The notes: generated from the letters alone by a model not told the origin. Counted from the first letter of the stretch, positions 9,081-18,516 are shown. The stretch is 64,000 nucleotides of DNA from Egibacteraceae bacterium (GCA_030447925.1 JAUJNX010000001.1:83937-147936), one strand, 5' to 3'. Program-made: numbers and translations.

Positions 9081-9129
9081 CCGTCAGACTCCAGGTCGTG
9101 ACGGACCGTAGGTCCCGGTTGTCTGACGG
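9081..9129. promoter_or_regulatory. 9-bp inverted repeat between divergent genes (candidate XRE operator)
   Basis: CCGTCAGAC (9081-9089) and GTCTGACGG (9121-9129) are perfect complements with a 31-base spacer, about three helix turns apart. They lie between the small gene at 9035 and the XRE regulator at 9212. A TTGACG at 9151-9156 could be a -35 element. Confidence 0.45.
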
Positions 9130-9211
9130 GTGACTACGGCCGTGAGCAGCTTGACGAGCTGGGTCTACGTAGGGTGGACGTCGGGTCAGGGCGACGAGGA
9201 GGCCGGACGGG

Positions 9212-10429
9212 ATGGCCGAGTCCCGCAACGTCACGGTCGGGGATCGCATCGCGATGTGGCGCAGCCTGCGCGGCTGGTCGCAGCGCCAGTTGGCCGACTT
9301 CTCCGGGCTCTCGCCCGCGTTCATCGGCTTCCTGGAGTCCGGCGCGCGGCAACTCAACCGCCGCCGCGACCTCTACGCGCTTGCGGACGCGCTGCAGTGC
9401 ACCCCGGAGGACCTGACCGGCGAGATGCCGGTCCTGAGCGACCCGGCGGGCGTCGCGGTGCAGACCGTCGTGCCGAGCCTGCGAACCGCCCTGATCGACG
9501 GCGGCCCCGACCTCCCCCCCGACGTGCGGGCCCGCGAGGTCGACGCGCTCATGCGTGAGCTCCGCTGGGCGCAGCGCGTGTGGACCGACGGGCGCTACGA
9601 GGCGTTCGGGCCGCGCGTCCCCGCCCTGATCGACGAGCTTCACGTCCACGCCGCTTCGGCCGACGAGCACACGTCGCATCGGGCGCTCGCGGCTCTCGTC
9701 GAGGCGTACGACCTGGCCCAGGGGCTCGCCCGTGTCCTGGGCCGCCCGGAACTCGGCATGGTCGCGGCGGAGAAGGCGCACCATGCCGCGGTCCAGACGC
9801 AGGAGCGCGCGCTCATCGGCTTCGCCCGATGGATGCAGACGATGGCGATGGAGCGGGCCGGAGGCCGACGCCGCGCCCCGCGGCTGGCCGACGCGGCCAT
9901 CCGGGAGATGGAGCCCCACGCGGGCGCAGGCGATGAGCAGGCGCAGATGTACGGGATGCTGCACCTGCTCGCCGGGCTGCTCGCGGCCCGGGCCGACCGG
10001 GCCGAGGAGTCCGCCGAGCACCTCGATGAGGCCGAGGCGTTGGCGCGGCGCACCGGGGAGGGGAACGCCTTCTGGCTGCACTTCGGCCCGACGAACGTCG
10101 CGATGTGGCGCGTCGGGGCGGCCGTGGAGTCCGGCGAGGGACCGCGCGCCCTGGAGATCGTCCGCGGGATCGACGCGGCCGTGATCCACTCGCCCGCCCG
10201 CGAGGCCGACTTCTGCATGGAGGTGGGGCGCGGTCTGGCGCAGCAGGAGGACGGGTCGCGGGACCACGAGGCGTTGCGCTGGTTCCTGCGGGCCGAGCGG
10301 CTCGCGGCGCAGAAGGTCCGCAGCGACCCGCTCGTCCGCGGGATCGTCGAGGGGATGGCGCGCCGCGACCGGGCCGGGAACGTCGACCTCCGCTCCTTCG
10401 CCCGACGGATCGGCGTCGGGGCCGAGTAG
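9212..10429 (+). CDS. XRE-family transcriptional regulator with helical repeat region
   Basis: 405 aa. Residues of about 10-65 are an XRE helix-turn-helix (IAMWRSLRGWSQRQLADFSG, FIGFLESGARQLNRR). The remainder is alanine-rich and helical, like the TPR-type sensing region of long actinobacterial XRE regulators. Signal and targets are unknown. A GAGGAGG sits about 11 bases before the ATG. Its promoter is shared with the small gene on the other strand. A terminator hairpin follows. Confidence 0.85.
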   Translation: MAESRNVTVGDRIAMWRSLRGWSQRQLADFSGLSPAFIGFLESGARQLNRRRDLYALADALQCTPEDLTGEMPVLSDPAGVAVQTVVPSLRTALIDGGPDLPPDVRAREVDALMRELRWAQRVWTDGRYEAFGPRVPALIDELHVHAASADEHTSHRALAALVEAYDLAQGLARVLGRPELGMVAAEKAHHAAVQTQERALIGFARWMQTMAMERAGGRRRAPRLADAAIREMEPHAGAGDEQAQMYGMLHLLAGLLAARADRAEESAEHLDEAEALARRTGEGNAFWLHFGPTNVAMWRVGAAVESGEGPRALEIVRGIDAAVIHSPAREADFCMEVGRGLAQQEDGSRDHEALRWFLRAERLAAQKVRSDPLVRGIVEGMARRDRAGNVDLRSFARRIGVGAE

Positions 10430-10437
10430 CCACAACA

Positions 10438-10469
10438 CGAGGGCCGCGCCCCGGAGGACGCGACCCTCG
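10438..10469 (+). terminator. Terminator after the XRE regulator
   Basis: CGAGGGCCGCG and CGCGACCCTCG pair with one mismatch over 11 positions around a 10-base loop, nine bases after the stop codon. Confidence 0.6.
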
Positions 10470-10484
10470 GGGAGCAGCGGACCG

Positions 10485-10649
10485 CTAGACGCAAGGGGCC
10501 TTGCGGTAGGGGACGTGGACCTTCGCCGCCCCGGCGCGGCGGACCGCGTCGGGGCGGCGGTCGTACGGGTGCGTCGTGATGACGCTCGCGTGGCCTGCGA
10601 GCGCCTGCGCGACCGAGATGTCGACGCCCGCGTCGAGCAGGTCCCCGCC
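10485..10649 (-). pseudogene. Tyrosine recombinase (integrase) C-terminal relic
   Basis: About 54 codons read DLLDAGVDISVAQALAGHAS, then ITTHPYDRRPD. This matches the end of phage-type integrases, where the last motif holds a conserved Gly-His and the catalytic Tyr. The preceding catalytic box and the N-terminal domains are absent, and the open frame upstream is not integrase-like. It is a remnant of a lost mobile element. Confidence 0.65.
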
Positions 10650-10962
10650 AGGAGCCCCACGACCCCGGGTCGGGACCGAGGCCCGAGCAGCGCGCGGCCT
10701 TCGACGCGATCGTCGCGGCCGAGTTCCGCCGCACCGCGCCGGAGCCGGCCGAGCCCGGCGCGGGTGCGTGACGGCTGTCGGCATCGCCGTCGCGATCCGC
10801 GCCCTCGGGCTCGACGACAACAGGGGGCGCGGGAGGCGCGCGAACTCCCTGATCCGCCCGAGGCGCGTGCGCGTCTCTTCCTGGCGGAGCCCGGCGGCCG
10901 GGCTGCCCGCGCAGGTGTGGATACGACGCGCCGGGTCCTACTCGACTGGTGGCCGGACGTGG
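10650..10962. other. Scar region with short orphan coding fragments
   Basis: No complete gene is seen. A plus-strand fragment ends at the TGA at 10769-10771 (PEQRAAFDAIVAAEFRR). A second fragment in another frame, at about 10805-10975, reads AREARELPDPPEARARLFLA and LLDWWPDVV. Neither has a start region I can support. With the integrase relic, this looks like debris of an old insertion next to purL. Confidence 0.4.
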
Positions 10963-13197
10963 TCAGGGGGCGAGGAGGGCCGGGAGGGTGGCGGCGCGGC
11001 GGGCGGCGAGGTCGGTCAGGTCCAGGGTCGCCAGGCCCTGGAGCTCCAGGGTCGGGTCGTCGACTACCACGCCCAGGCGCCGGTACGGGACGCGGCGGGC
11101 GTCGCAGAGGTTGGCGAACTGCAGCACGTTCGCGCTGGAGGTGCTGACCACCGCGCGGCTGGGCGACTCGCTGAACAGCCACTGGTGCGGCGCGAGCCCG
11201 GCCTCGGGGATCACCCGCGCGCCCAGTCCCCCCGCGACCGCGCTCTCCACCAGGCAGCCGAGCAGCCCCCCGGCGGCGACATCGTGCGCGCTGCGGGCCC
11301 ACTCCGCGTCGGCGGCGGCGACCAGCAGCGCCTGCAGCGCGCGCTCCTCGTCCAGGTCGATGCGCGGCGGCCGGCCCGCGATCCGGCGCTGGGTGGCCCA
11401 CAGGTAGGCCGACCCGCCGAGCCCCGGGCGGGTCGGCGCCCCGACCTGGAACAGCACGTCGCCGGGGGCGGCGAAGGCGTGGCCGACGCGGGTGACGACC
11501 TCGTCGAGCACGCCCAGGACCCCGACGACCGGCGTGGGGTGGATGTCGGCGTCGCCGGTGGCGTTGTAGAAGCTGACGTTCCCGCCGGTGATCGGGGTGC
11601 CCAGCGCGCGGCAGGCGGCGGCCATGCCCCGGATGGTCGCGGCGAACTGGCCCATGACCGGCGGGCGCTCCGGCGACCCGAAGTTGAGGTTGTTGGTGGC
11701 CGCGATCGGCCGGGCGCCGGTGCAGGCGACGTTGCGGGCGGCCTCGGCGACGACCAGCTTCGCGCCCTCCTCCGGGTCCAGCGCACACCAGCGGCCGTTG
11801 CCGTCGGTCGCGACGGCGACGCCGCGCGGGAAGTCCGACGCGTCGAGGCGCAGCACCGCCGCGTCCCCGCCGGGGCCGAGCACCGTGCCGTGGCCGACGA
11901 CGCTGTCGTACTGCCCGGTGACCCAGCCGGGGTCGGCCAGGTCCGTGCCGCCGAGCACCGCGTCGATGGCGGCGCGCAGGTCCGCGGGGCCGGGCTCGTC
12001 GTCGACGGGCTCCGCGGCCGCCGGGTGCGGGCGCTCCTCGACCGGCCGGTGGTAGACCGGCCCCTCGTCGGCCAGGGACCGGGCGGGCACGTCGTGGACG
12101 ACCGCGCCGCGGTGGGTGAAGACCAGCCGGTCGCCCTCGGTGACGGCGCCGATGGCGGTCGCCTGCACCCCCCAGCGGGCGGCGATGGCGAGCACCGCGC
12201 CGAGGCGGTCCGGGGACACCAGCGCGAGCATCCGCTCCTGGGACTCCGAGCAGAGGATCTCCCACGCGGCCATCGACGGCTCCCGCAGGGGCACCAGGTC
12301 GAGGTCGACGCGCATGCCCAGGCCGGCCTTGGAGGCCATCTCCGCGGTCGAGCAGGCGATGCCCGCGGCGCCCATGTCCTGGATGCCGGACAGCAGGTCG
12401 GCGTCGTAGAGCGCGAGGCAGCACTCGATGAGCAGCTTGCCGGCGAACGGGTCGCCGACCTGGACGTTGGGCCGCTTGGCGTCGGTGCCCTCGCCGAAGG
12501 TGGCGGACGCCAGGACCGAGGCGCCGCCGATGCCGTCGCGGCCCGTGCGCTGGCCCAGCAGGACGGCGACGTCGCCGGGCCGCTCGGCGGCGGCGCGCTG
12601 GATGCGGTCGGCGGGCAGCACCCCGACGCAGAGGACGTTGACCAGCGGGTTGCCCTGGTAGGACGGGTCGAAGGCCAGCTCGCCGCCGACCGTGGGCACG
12701 CCGATGGAGTTGCCGTAGTGCCCGACCCCGCGGACGACCCCGTCGACGATCCGGCGGGTGGTGGGGTCGGCCGGGTCGCCGAAGCGCAGCGGGTCCAGCA
12801 GGGCGATCGGGCGGGCGCCCATGGTCAGGATGTCGCGGATGATCCCGCCCACGCCCGTCGCCGCGCCCTGGAACGGCTCGACGAAACTGGGGTGGTTGTG
12901 GCTCTCGATCTTGAAGGTCACGGCCTGCCCGCCGCCGACGTCGACGACCCCCGCGTTCTCGCCGGGGCCGACCAGGACGTGGGGCCCCTCGGTCGGCAGG
13001 TCGCGCAGGTGCACGCGCGAGGACTTGTAGGAGCAGTGCTCCGACCACATCACCGAGTAGGTGCCCAGCTCCGCCGACGACGGCACCCGCCCCAGCGTGG
13101 CGACGATGCGGTCGTACTCGTCGTCGGTCAGACCCAGCTCCCGGGCGGTGGCGAGCGGGTCAGGCGCGGGCTCGGGGGCCACGGGTTCGGGGGCCAC
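10963..13197 (-). CDS. purL: Phosphoribosylformylglycinamidine synthase subunit PurL
   Basis: 744 aa, the usual size of the small-type PurL. With PurQ and PurS it converts FGAR, ATP and glutamine to FGAM in purine synthesis. Clear family blocks are [55 protein letters not shown] and [10 protein letters not shown]. The GTG start shares one base with the purQ stop (TAGTG), so translation is probably coupled. A short repeat, [12 protein letters not shown], opens the protein. It is the last gene of the purS-purQ-purL unit. Confidence 0.97.
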   Translation of the reverse strand: MAPEPVAPEPAPDPLATARELGLTDDEYDRIVATLGRVPSSAELGTYSVMWSEHCSYKSSRVHLRDLPTEGPHVLVGPGENAGVVDVGGGQAVTFKIESHNHPSFVEPFQGAATGVGGIIRDILTMGARPIALLDPLRFGDPADPTTRRIVDGVVRGVGHYGNSIGVPTVGGELAFDPSYQGNPLVNVLCVGVLPADRIQRAAAERPGDVAVLLGQRTGRDGIGGASVLASATFGEGTDAKRPNVQVGDPFAGKLLIECCLALYDADLLSGIQDMGAAGIACSTAEMASKAGLGMRVDLDLVPLREPSMAAWEILCSESQERMLALVSPDRLGAVLAIAARWGVQATAIGAVTEGDRLVFTHRGAVVHDVPARSLADEGPVYHRPVEERPHPAAAEPVDDEPGPADLRAAIDAVLGGTDLADPGWVTGQYDSVVGHGTVLGPGGDAAVLRLDASDFPRGVAVATDGNGRWCALDPEEGAKLVVAEAARNVACTGARPIAATNNLNFGSPERPPVMGQFAATIRGMAAACRALGTPITGGNVSFYNATGDADIHPTPVVGVLGVLDEVVTRVGHAFAAPGDVLFQVGAPTRPGLGGSAYLWATQRRIAGRPPRIDLDEERALQALLVAAADAEWARSAHDVAAGGLLGCLVESAVAGGLGARVIPEAGLAPHQWLFSESPSRAVVSTSSANVLQFANLCDARRVPYRRLGVVVDDPTLELQGLATLDLTDLAARRAATLPALLAP

Positions 13198-13907
13198 TAC
13201 AGGTGCGCCGCGACGGGGCCGCCGCGGCCGGCGGCGACGCTGGACAGGACCGCGCCGAGCAGCCGGCGGCCGTCGGTGGAGCCCAGCAGCGCGTCCACGG
13301 CGTGCTCCGGGTGGGGCATGAGGCCCGCGACGTTGCCCGCCGGGTTGGTCACGCCCGCGATCGCCGCGACGCTGCCGTTGGGGTTGGCGGCGCGGGTGAC
13401 CGTGCCGTCGGGCTCGCAGTAGCGCAGGAGCACCTGCCCGCCGGCGGCGAGCTGGCCCGGGTCGTCGTGCACGTAGCGGCCCTCGCCGTGCTTGACGGGG
13501 ATGGTGAGGACGTCGCCGGGCTCCAGGCCCGCGGTCCACGTGGACCGCGCGGCGACCCGGACCGGCTGGGGCCGGGCGACGAAGCGCAGGCCGGCGTTGC
13601 GGGTCAGGGCGCCGGGCAGCAGGCCCGCCTCGCAGAGGATCTGGAAGCCGTTGCAGATGCCCAGCACCGGGCCCCCGCGCTGGGCGAACGCCGCCAGCGC
13701 GCCCATGACCGGGGCGAAGCGGGCCAGCGCACCGGTGCGCAGGTAGTCCCCGTAGCTGAACCCGCCGGGCAGCACGACGGCCTCCACGCCCGCGAGGTCG
13801 GCGGCGCCGTGCCACAGCAGCACCGGCTCCGCGCCGACGACCTGCAGGGCGTACGCGGCGTCGCGCTCGTCGCACGACCCGGGGAACTGCACCACTCCGA
13901 CACGCAC
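13197..13907 (-). CDS. purQ: Phosphoribosylformylglycinamidine synthase subunit PurQ
   Basis: 236 aa class I glutamine amidotransferase that supplies ammonia to PurL. The nucleophile region is [20 protein letters not shown] (Cys near residue 93), and the catalytic His-x-Glu is in MPHPEHAVD. The N-terminus ([19 protein letters not shown]) is typical. The TAG stop overlaps the purL start. The neighbour upstream, 88 bases away, is an unrelated membrane protein. Confidence 0.97.
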   Translation of the reverse strand: MRVGVVQFPGSCDERDAAYALQVVGAEPVLLWHGAADLAGVEAVVLPGGFSYGDYLRTGALARFAPVMGALAAFAQRGGPVLGICNGFQILCEAGLLPGALTRNAGLRFVARPQPVRVAARSTWTAGLEPGDVLTIPVKHGEGRYVHDDPGQLAAGGQVLLRYCEPDGTVTRAANPNGSVAAIAGVTNPAGNVAGLMPHPEHAVDALLGSTDGRRLLGAVLSSVAAGRGGPVAAHL

Positions 13908-13995
13908 GACGAACGCTCCTGAACCGGCCCGGACCCCCCGGCCCGCGCCGATCCTACCGGCCCCGCGGCCCCCGCCCGCCGCGGGCGGCCGGCGG

Positions 13996-14763
13996 TCAGC
14001 GGTAACCGGCCGCGCGTAGGGCGGCGAGGGGGTCGGGGAGGGCCACCAGCGCCGCGGCGTCGGCGCAGGCGCGGGACGGCGAGACGTCGGCGGGCAGGGC
14101 CGCGCAGGCCGCAGCCTCGGCCCGGCGGGCGGCCAGCGCCGTCGCCGCGGTGGCGGGGTCGCCCGCCAGGGTCGCCAGCTGGGACACGACCAGCGGCCCG
14201 ATCAGCGGCGGCGGGGTGGCCGCGAAGCGCCCGTTGACCAGGATCGCCGACCCGTCGACCGGTGCGGTGACGTCGACGCCGGTGTCCTCGAACGCGGCCA
14301 GGCGCACCACGCCGCCCGCGTCGCCGACCGCCTCCAGCCGCGCGGCGACGGGCGGGTCCAGCGCCAGGTCGCACAGCGGCGCCAGCCCCGCTGCCAGGGT
14401 CGCGCGGTCGTCCTCACTGCCCGCCACCCGGACCCCGACCAGGGCGGGGCACGGCTCGGGCACCGACCGCGGGTCGGCGTCGGCGACCTGGTAGTCCCCG
14501 ACCGCGTGGGTCAGCCCGTCCGCGGGCGGGGGCCGGCGGGCGGCGAGGGGCACCTCGTCGGGGCCGGCGACCACGAACGCGGCGACGACCGCGACCAGCG
14601 CGACCGGCACCAGGACCAGCGCGGTGAGCACGAACCAGCGCGGCAGGACCTGGTCGGAGAGCTCGCCGGTGGGGGTGCCCGCCCAGGGGTCGCGCGCGGA
14701 CCCCGCCCGCGGCGTCCAGGACGGCCGGGCGGGCGGGCGCGGGGCGCCGTCAGTCCTCGACAC
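13996..14763 (-). CDS. Hypothetical single-pass membrane protein inside the pur operon
   Basis: 255 aa from a GTG that lies inside the end of purS (14-base overlap). A proline-rich N-terminus precedes one membrane helix (WFVLTALVLVPVALVAVVAAFVVA, split here: WFVLTALVLVPVAL then VAVVAAFVVA, about residues 43-66). An alanine-rich outer domain with several cysteines follows (EPCPALVGVRV, PLCDLALDPP, AACAALPADVSPSRACADAA). I do not recognise a family. The tight overlap with purS and the shared strand with purQ make co-transcription likely; no link with purine synthesis can be read from the sequence. Confidence 0.75.
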   Translation of the reverse strand: MSRTDGAPRPPARPSWTPRAGSARDPWAGTPTGELSDQVLPRWFVLTALVLVPVALVAVVAAFVVAGPDEVPLAARRPPPADGLTHAVGDYQVADADPRSVPEPCPALVGVRVAGSEDDRATLAAGLAPLCDLALDPPVAARLEAVGDAGGVVRLAAFEDTGVDVTAPVDGSAILVNGRFAATPPPLIGPLVVSQLATLAGDPATAATALAARRAEAAACAALPADVSPSRACADAAALVALPDPLAALRAAGYR

Positions 14764-14992
14764 GCCAGTCGAACCGCTCGATGACGGGGTTGGCCAGCAG
14801 CGTCGCGGCCATCGCCTCGACGGTCGCGCGCACGTCGGTCCCGTCCCCGGCCAGGGTCAGCTCGATGTGCTTGCCGATGCGCACGCCGGCCACCCCGGTG
14901 AAGCCCAGCGAGGGCAGCGCGCGCTCCACAGCCTGGCCCTGGGGGTCCAGGATCTCGTCGCGCAGCATGACGTCGATCGACACGCGGGGCAT
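14750..14992 (-). CDS. purS: Phosphoribosylformylglycinamidine synthase subunit PurS
   Basis: 80 aa, the usual length. PurS bridges PurQ and PurL in the FGAM synthase complex. The sequence fits the family: VSIDVMLRDEILDPQGQAVE, LGFTGVAGVRIGKHIEL and ATLLANPVIERF. It is the first gene of the minus-strand unit purS, membrane protein, purQ, purL. A TAGCAT hexamer lies 45 bases upstream of the ATG. Confidence 0.93.
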   Translation of the reverse strand: MPRVSIDVMLRDEILDPQGQAVERALPSLGFTGVAGVRIGKHIELTLAGDGTDVRATVEAMAATLLANPVIERFDWRVED

Positions 14993-15036
14993 GGTCAGCC
15001 GTTCCAGTCGGCGAAGGGGCGGCACCGGGTGCTGCG

Positions 15037-15042
15037 ATGCTA
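15037..15042 (-). promoter_or_regulatory. Candidate -10 hexamer of the purS unit
   Basis: On the minus strand this reads TAGCAT, matching the actinobacterial TAnnnT pattern, 45 bases before the purS start. The same hexamer occurs 47 bases before purA. No clear -35 was seen. Confidence 0.3.
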
Positions 15043-15106
15043 AACGCCCGGGCGCGATCGCTAGGCTGCCCCCCTGCTCGATGGGCGCGACGGAGAGGGC
15101 CGCAGC

Positions 15107-16405
15107 GTGACGGCGGTGGACGTGTCGATCCTCGCCGGGGATCCGGACATCCGGGGTTCGGTGCAGGAGATGTACCGCGTGCCGGACAGCGACCGCCTGC
15201 TGGCCCGCTCGCTCGACGGGGGCTCCGTCTTCGACGTCGGCCAGTTCTTCCGCATCCCGGGCAGCGGGGCGGCCAGGAACACGCTGCGTCACCACGTGTA
15301 CGTCGAGCTCGGCGACCCGGCCACCTGGCAGGCGCTCGGCGCCGAGGAGCTCGGAGGCGTCTTCCAGCGCGGCGAGGACGTCGACCGCCTGCTGGGCTCC
15401 GCGGCGCTCGCCGAGCTGCGCGCGCACGGGGCGCGGACCCACCACCTCGGCCTCGTCGACCCGCAGACCGGCCGGGTGGCGGCGGGGCGGGACGCGGGGG
15501 CCTCCGATGTCGTGCTCATCCGCGAGTTCCCGGTCGTCAAGCCGTCGCGGGAGCGGCTCCTGAGCGAGCACGTCTACGACTACATCGACTACCTGCGGGC
15601 GCCGAGCAAGGTCATCGCGCTGGAGCACATCGTCCGCCTGGGCGTGCCCGGTGGCTCGTCCCTGCTCGACCGCTACCGGCGGCTCGTGGCGGCGGGCGAC
15701 GACGCAGCCGCGGCGGCGTTCGTCGCCGCGCTGGGGCTGAGCGGCGCGCTGGAGCCCTGGACGGCGCTGCCCTCGCCGTCGGTCGAGTGGACGACCAAGT
15801 ACGAGGACCACGACCGTCACCTCGGCCGGCAGGAGGCGGCGCTGCTCGGCGGCGTGCACGTCGCCACCCTGGCGCAGCTGGCCGACCTGCTCCTGCTCGC
15901 CACCACGGCGGTGACGACGATGTTCCGGCGGGCCGGCCTGCGGCTCTGGGACCTCAAGTGGGAGGTCGCCGACGACCGCGGCGCGCCCGTGCTGGTCGAC
16001 ACGATGGACCACGACTCCGCGCGCATCACCGCCCCGGGGGAGCTGGAGGGCGCGCGTTTCCACGTGCACTTCAACAAGCAGGCGGTGCGCGACTACTACC
16101 GCATCCTCCACCCCGACTGGCACCGGGCGCTCGACGACGCGAAGGAGCGGTCCGCGCACGACCAGCGGGGGCGCGGGTTCATGGACATCTACCGCGAGGG
16201 CGTGGCCCAGGGGCGCTACCCGACCATCCCGGAGCTCGACCCCGCGTTCGCCGCGCTGCAGGGGGAGAAGTACTGGTACGCCACCGAGGCCGGCGCCGGT
16301 GCCACCGACCCGGGCCGAAGCGCCGACCTCGCGGTGCGCGAGGTCCGCTTCTACGACGCGGCCGGCGCGGCCGGCGCCTTCCTGCAGCGCAACGCGGCCT
16401 CTTGA
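15107..16405 (+). CDS. Divergent SAICAR synthetase-like protein (PurC homologue)
   Basis: 432 aa, much longer than the usual PurC of about 240-300 aa. PurC joins CAIR and aspartate to make SAICAR. Matching blocks are SVFDVGQFFRIPGSGAARNT, then VIALEHIVRLGVPGGSS (the E-xx-VR, GS element), SVEWTTKYEDHDRHL (the TTK-E-D element), and LKWEVADDRGAPVLVDTMDHD (D-K-E followed by the late acidic site; quoted in pieces: LKWEVADDRG, VLVDTMDHD). A C-terminal part of about 100 residues goes beyond the family core. GAGAGG precedes the GTG by eight bases. Its position facing purS supports a purine role. The extra length leaves open a different substrate. Confidence 0.72.
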   Translation: MTAVDVSILAGDPDIRGSVQEMYRVPDSDRLLARSLDGGSVFDVGQFFRIPGSGAARNTLRHHVYVELGDPATWQALGAEELGGVFQRGEDVDRLLGSAALAELRAHGARTHHLGLVDPQTGRVAAGRDAGASDVVLIREFPVVKPSRERLLSEHVYDYIDYLRAPSKVIALEHIVRLGVPGGSSLLDRYRRLVAAGDDAAAAAFVAALGLSGALEPWTALPSPSVEWTTKYEDHDRHLGRQEAALLGGVHVATLAQLADLLLLATTAVTTMFRRAGLRLWDLKWEVADDRGAPVLVDTMDHDSARITAPGELEGARFHVHFNKQAVRDYYRILHPDWHRALDDAKERSAHDQRGRGFMDIYREGVAQGRYPTIPELDPAFAALQGEKYWYATEAGAGATDPGRSADLAVREVRFYDAAGAAGAFLQRNAAS

Positions 16406-16893
16406 CCGACCGTCCCCCCGCGCGATGGCGCGCCGCGTCTGGAGCAGTCCCCGCCCACGTACCTCCAGATCGCTCCGTTCCTACCTTGTGGGAGTGCTGG
16501 GCGGTGGATGTGCGGCCGAGGGGGTGGGTCCGGCTCGCGTTCCGGGTCGGGGCGGAGGCCACCATCGATGCCGACCGGTTGCGCTCCGCCCCGCTGGCCA
16601 CGGGAACGGCGAGGTCACCCGATGTGCGCGTCCAGCGGGAACGGCTCGCGGTCGGCCTGGCCGTGAAGACGTTGGATGCCGACGGCGCGGTCGTGGCGGC
16701 GCTGGGCGTCCTCGACCTTGGCGGCGCGCGAAGCCGGCGGACCGCGGCTCGGGGGAGCTGCTGTGGCGTGAGGCGCGGCAGGTCGTGACGGGTGCGTGAG
16801 CGCGATCGTGGTTCCTCGTCCTGGGTGTCCATCGCGCCCGCGCTCGTTCGTCCTCCTCCATGATCCGACCGATCGCCTCGAGGAGGAACGACC
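16406..16893. other. 488-base gap with no supported gene
   Basis: A plus-strand frame from a GTG near 16503 stays open for about 95 codons (GWVRLAFRVGAEATIDADRL, VGLAVKTLDADGAVVAALGV), but it has no ribosome site and no recognised family. Frames on the other strand are also open, as expected at this GC content. The end of the gap holds the GAGGAGG that serves the gene at 16894. Confidence 0.35.
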
Positions 16894-17253
16894 ATGGTGA
16901 CCTACGCCGCGCTGCTCTACTACACCCGCGACTACGACTGGACGGCGCCGGGGCAGGCCGAGGTGATGCGGGAGTACGCCGCGTTCGGGGAGGCGGCGGC
17001 GCAGGTGATCCGCGGCGGCGCGGCGCTGCAGCCGACCACGACGGCCACCACGGTCGCGGTGACCGGGGGGAAGGGCGGTGACGTCGTCCTCAGCGACGGG
17101 CCGTTCGCGGAGGCCAAGGAGGTGCTCGGCGGGTTCTACCTGCTGGAGGTCGCCGACCTGGACGAGGCCGTTCGCTGGGCCCAGCAGATCCCGGCCGCCT
17201 GGGAGTGCAAGGTCGAGCTGCGCCCCCTGAGCCCCATGCCGGATGGGTCCTGA
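16894..17253 (+). CDS. DGPF/YCII-related domain protein
   Basis: 119 aa. The domain name motif is visible as SDGPFAEAKEVLGGFYLLEV. Such proteins are small dimeric alpha/beta barrels found beside ECF sigma factors of the type encoded next door (ECF42), where they may act as a partner or enzyme; their exact job is not settled. A strong ribosome site (GAGGAGGAACGACC) precedes the ATG. It overlaps the sigma factor gene by 11 bases. Confidence 0.9.
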   Translation: MVTYAALLYYTRDYDWTAPGQAEVMREYAAFGEAAAQVIRGGAALQPTTTATTVAVTGGKGGDVVLSDGPFAEAKEVLGGFYLLEVADLDEAVRWAQQIPAAWECKVELRPLSPMPDGS

Positions 17254-18493
17254 GGCCGCCCTCGCCGAGCTGGTCCGGGTCGAGGGGCGGCGGGTCCTCG
17301 CCACCCTCACCCGGACCCTGGGCGACCTGCGCCTGGCCGAGGACGCGGTCGGCGACGCGGTGGTCGTGGCCCTGCGGCGCTGGCCGGTCACCGGCGTCCC
17401 CTACAACCCGCGGGCCTGGCTGACGGTCGCGGCGCGCAACCGCGCCGTCGACATCCTGCGCCGCGAGGCCCGCCGACCCGCGAAGGAGGCCGAGCATGTG
17501 GCCGATGCCGCCGCCCGCGAGCCCGACCCCCCGCCCGACAGCGTCGTCCGCGACGACCTGCTCCGGCTGGTGTTCACCTGCTGCCACCCCGCCCTGGCCC
17601 GCGAGGCGCAGGTGGCCCTGAGCCTGCGGACCCTGGGCGGGCTGTCCACCGCCGAGATCGCCCACGCCCTGCTGGTGCCCGAGGCCACGCTGGCCAAGCG
17701 GCTGGTGCGGGCCAAGGCCAAGATCGCCGCGGCGCACATCCCCTACCGGGTGCCCGCCGACCACGAGCTGCCCGACCGGCTGCCCGCGGTCCTCGCCGTC
17801 GTCTACGGCATCTTCACCCAGGGCCACAAGGCGACCGCCGGCGAGGCCCTCGTGCGCGTCGACCTCTGCGACGAGGCCGTGCGCCTGGCCCGCCTGCTGG
17901 CCGAGCTGATGCCCGGCGAGCCCGAGGTGCTCGGGCTCCTCGCCCTGCTCCTGCTCACCGACGCGCGCCGGGCGACGCGGGTCGACGACGCCGGGGACCT
18001 CGTGCTGCTCCCCGACCAGGACCGGGACCGGTGGGACCGGGCGCGGATCGACGAGGGCACGGCGCTGGCGACCGAGGCCGTCCGCCGCGCGGGCGGGATC
18101 GCGGGGCCCTACCTGCTCCAGGCCCTGATCGCCGGGCTGCACGCGACGGCGCCGTCGTTCGCGGCCACGCCGTGGGAGGGGATCGTCGCCCTCTACGAAC
18201 AGCTCGAGCGCGCCCACCCCTCGCCGGTCGTGGCGCTGAACCGCGCGGCGGCCGTCGGCGAGGCCCGCGGCGCGGCGGCGGGCCTGGCCGCCCTCGACGC
18301 CCTGGCGGGCCTGCACGGCTACCACCTGTGGCACGCCACGCGGGCCGAGCAGCTGCGCCGCCTCGGGCGCGACGCGGAGGCCGCGGGCGCCTACACGGCC
18401 GCGCTGGCCTGCCCCGTGACCGAGCCCGAGCGCCGGTTCCTGGAGCAGCGCCGCCGCGGCGTCCGTCCCGTCGGGTCCCGCTCGTCCTCCTGA
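17243..18493 (+). CDS. ECF42-type RNA polymerase sigma factor with C-terminal extension
   Basis: 416 aa. Sigma regions 2 and 4 occupy about residues 1-180 (RTLGDLRLAEDAVGDAVVVA, NPRAWLTVAARNRAVDILRR, TLGGLSTAEIAHALLVPEAT). The remaining 230 residues form the helical, TPR-like extension typical of ECF42 (ALNRAAAVGEARGAAAGLAA, LWHATRAEQLRRLGRDAEAA). No anti-sigma gene is adjacent; the DGPF gene overlaps it instead. Regulation in this group is thought to act through the extension, which I infer here from family knowledge. Confidence 0.9.
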   Translation: MGPEAALAELVRVEGRRVLATLTRTLGDLRLAEDAVGDAVVVALRRWPVTGVPYNPRAWLTVAARNRAVDILRREARRPAKEAEHVADAAAREPDPPPDSVVRDDLLRLVFTCCHPALAREAQVALSLRTLGGLSTAEIAHALLVPEATLAKRLVRAKAKIAAAHIPYRVPADHELPDRLPAVLAVVYGIFTQGHKATAGEALVRVDLCDEAVRLARLLAELMPGEPEVLGLLALLLLTDARRATRVDDAGDLVLLPDQDRDRWDRARIDEGTALATEAVRRAGGIAGPYLLQALIAGLHATAPSFAATPWEGIVALYEQLERAHPSPVVALNRAAAVGEARGAAAGLAALDALAGLHGYHLWHATRAEQLRRLGRDAEAAGAYTAALACPVTEPERRFLEQRRRGVRPVGSRSSS

Positions 18494-18496
18494 AGG

Positions 18497-18516
18497 CGCC
18501 CCGCCGCGCGGGGGCG
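18497..18516 (+). terminator. Possible terminator after the ECF42 sigma gene
   Basis: CGCCCC and GGGGCG pair around an eight-base loop four bases after the stop codon. The stem is short and there is no T run. Confidence 0.35.

Noticed and set aside
9134..13048. Very long open frames running through several genes in other frames or strands
   Set aside because: At this GC content stop codons are rare. These frames give Arg/Ala/Pro/Gly-rich sequence with no family pattern and lie over well-supported genes such as the XRE regulator and purL.
15107..16405. Calling the gene purC outright
   Set aside because: Family landmarks are present, but the length and divergence leave room for another ligase, so no gene symbol was given.
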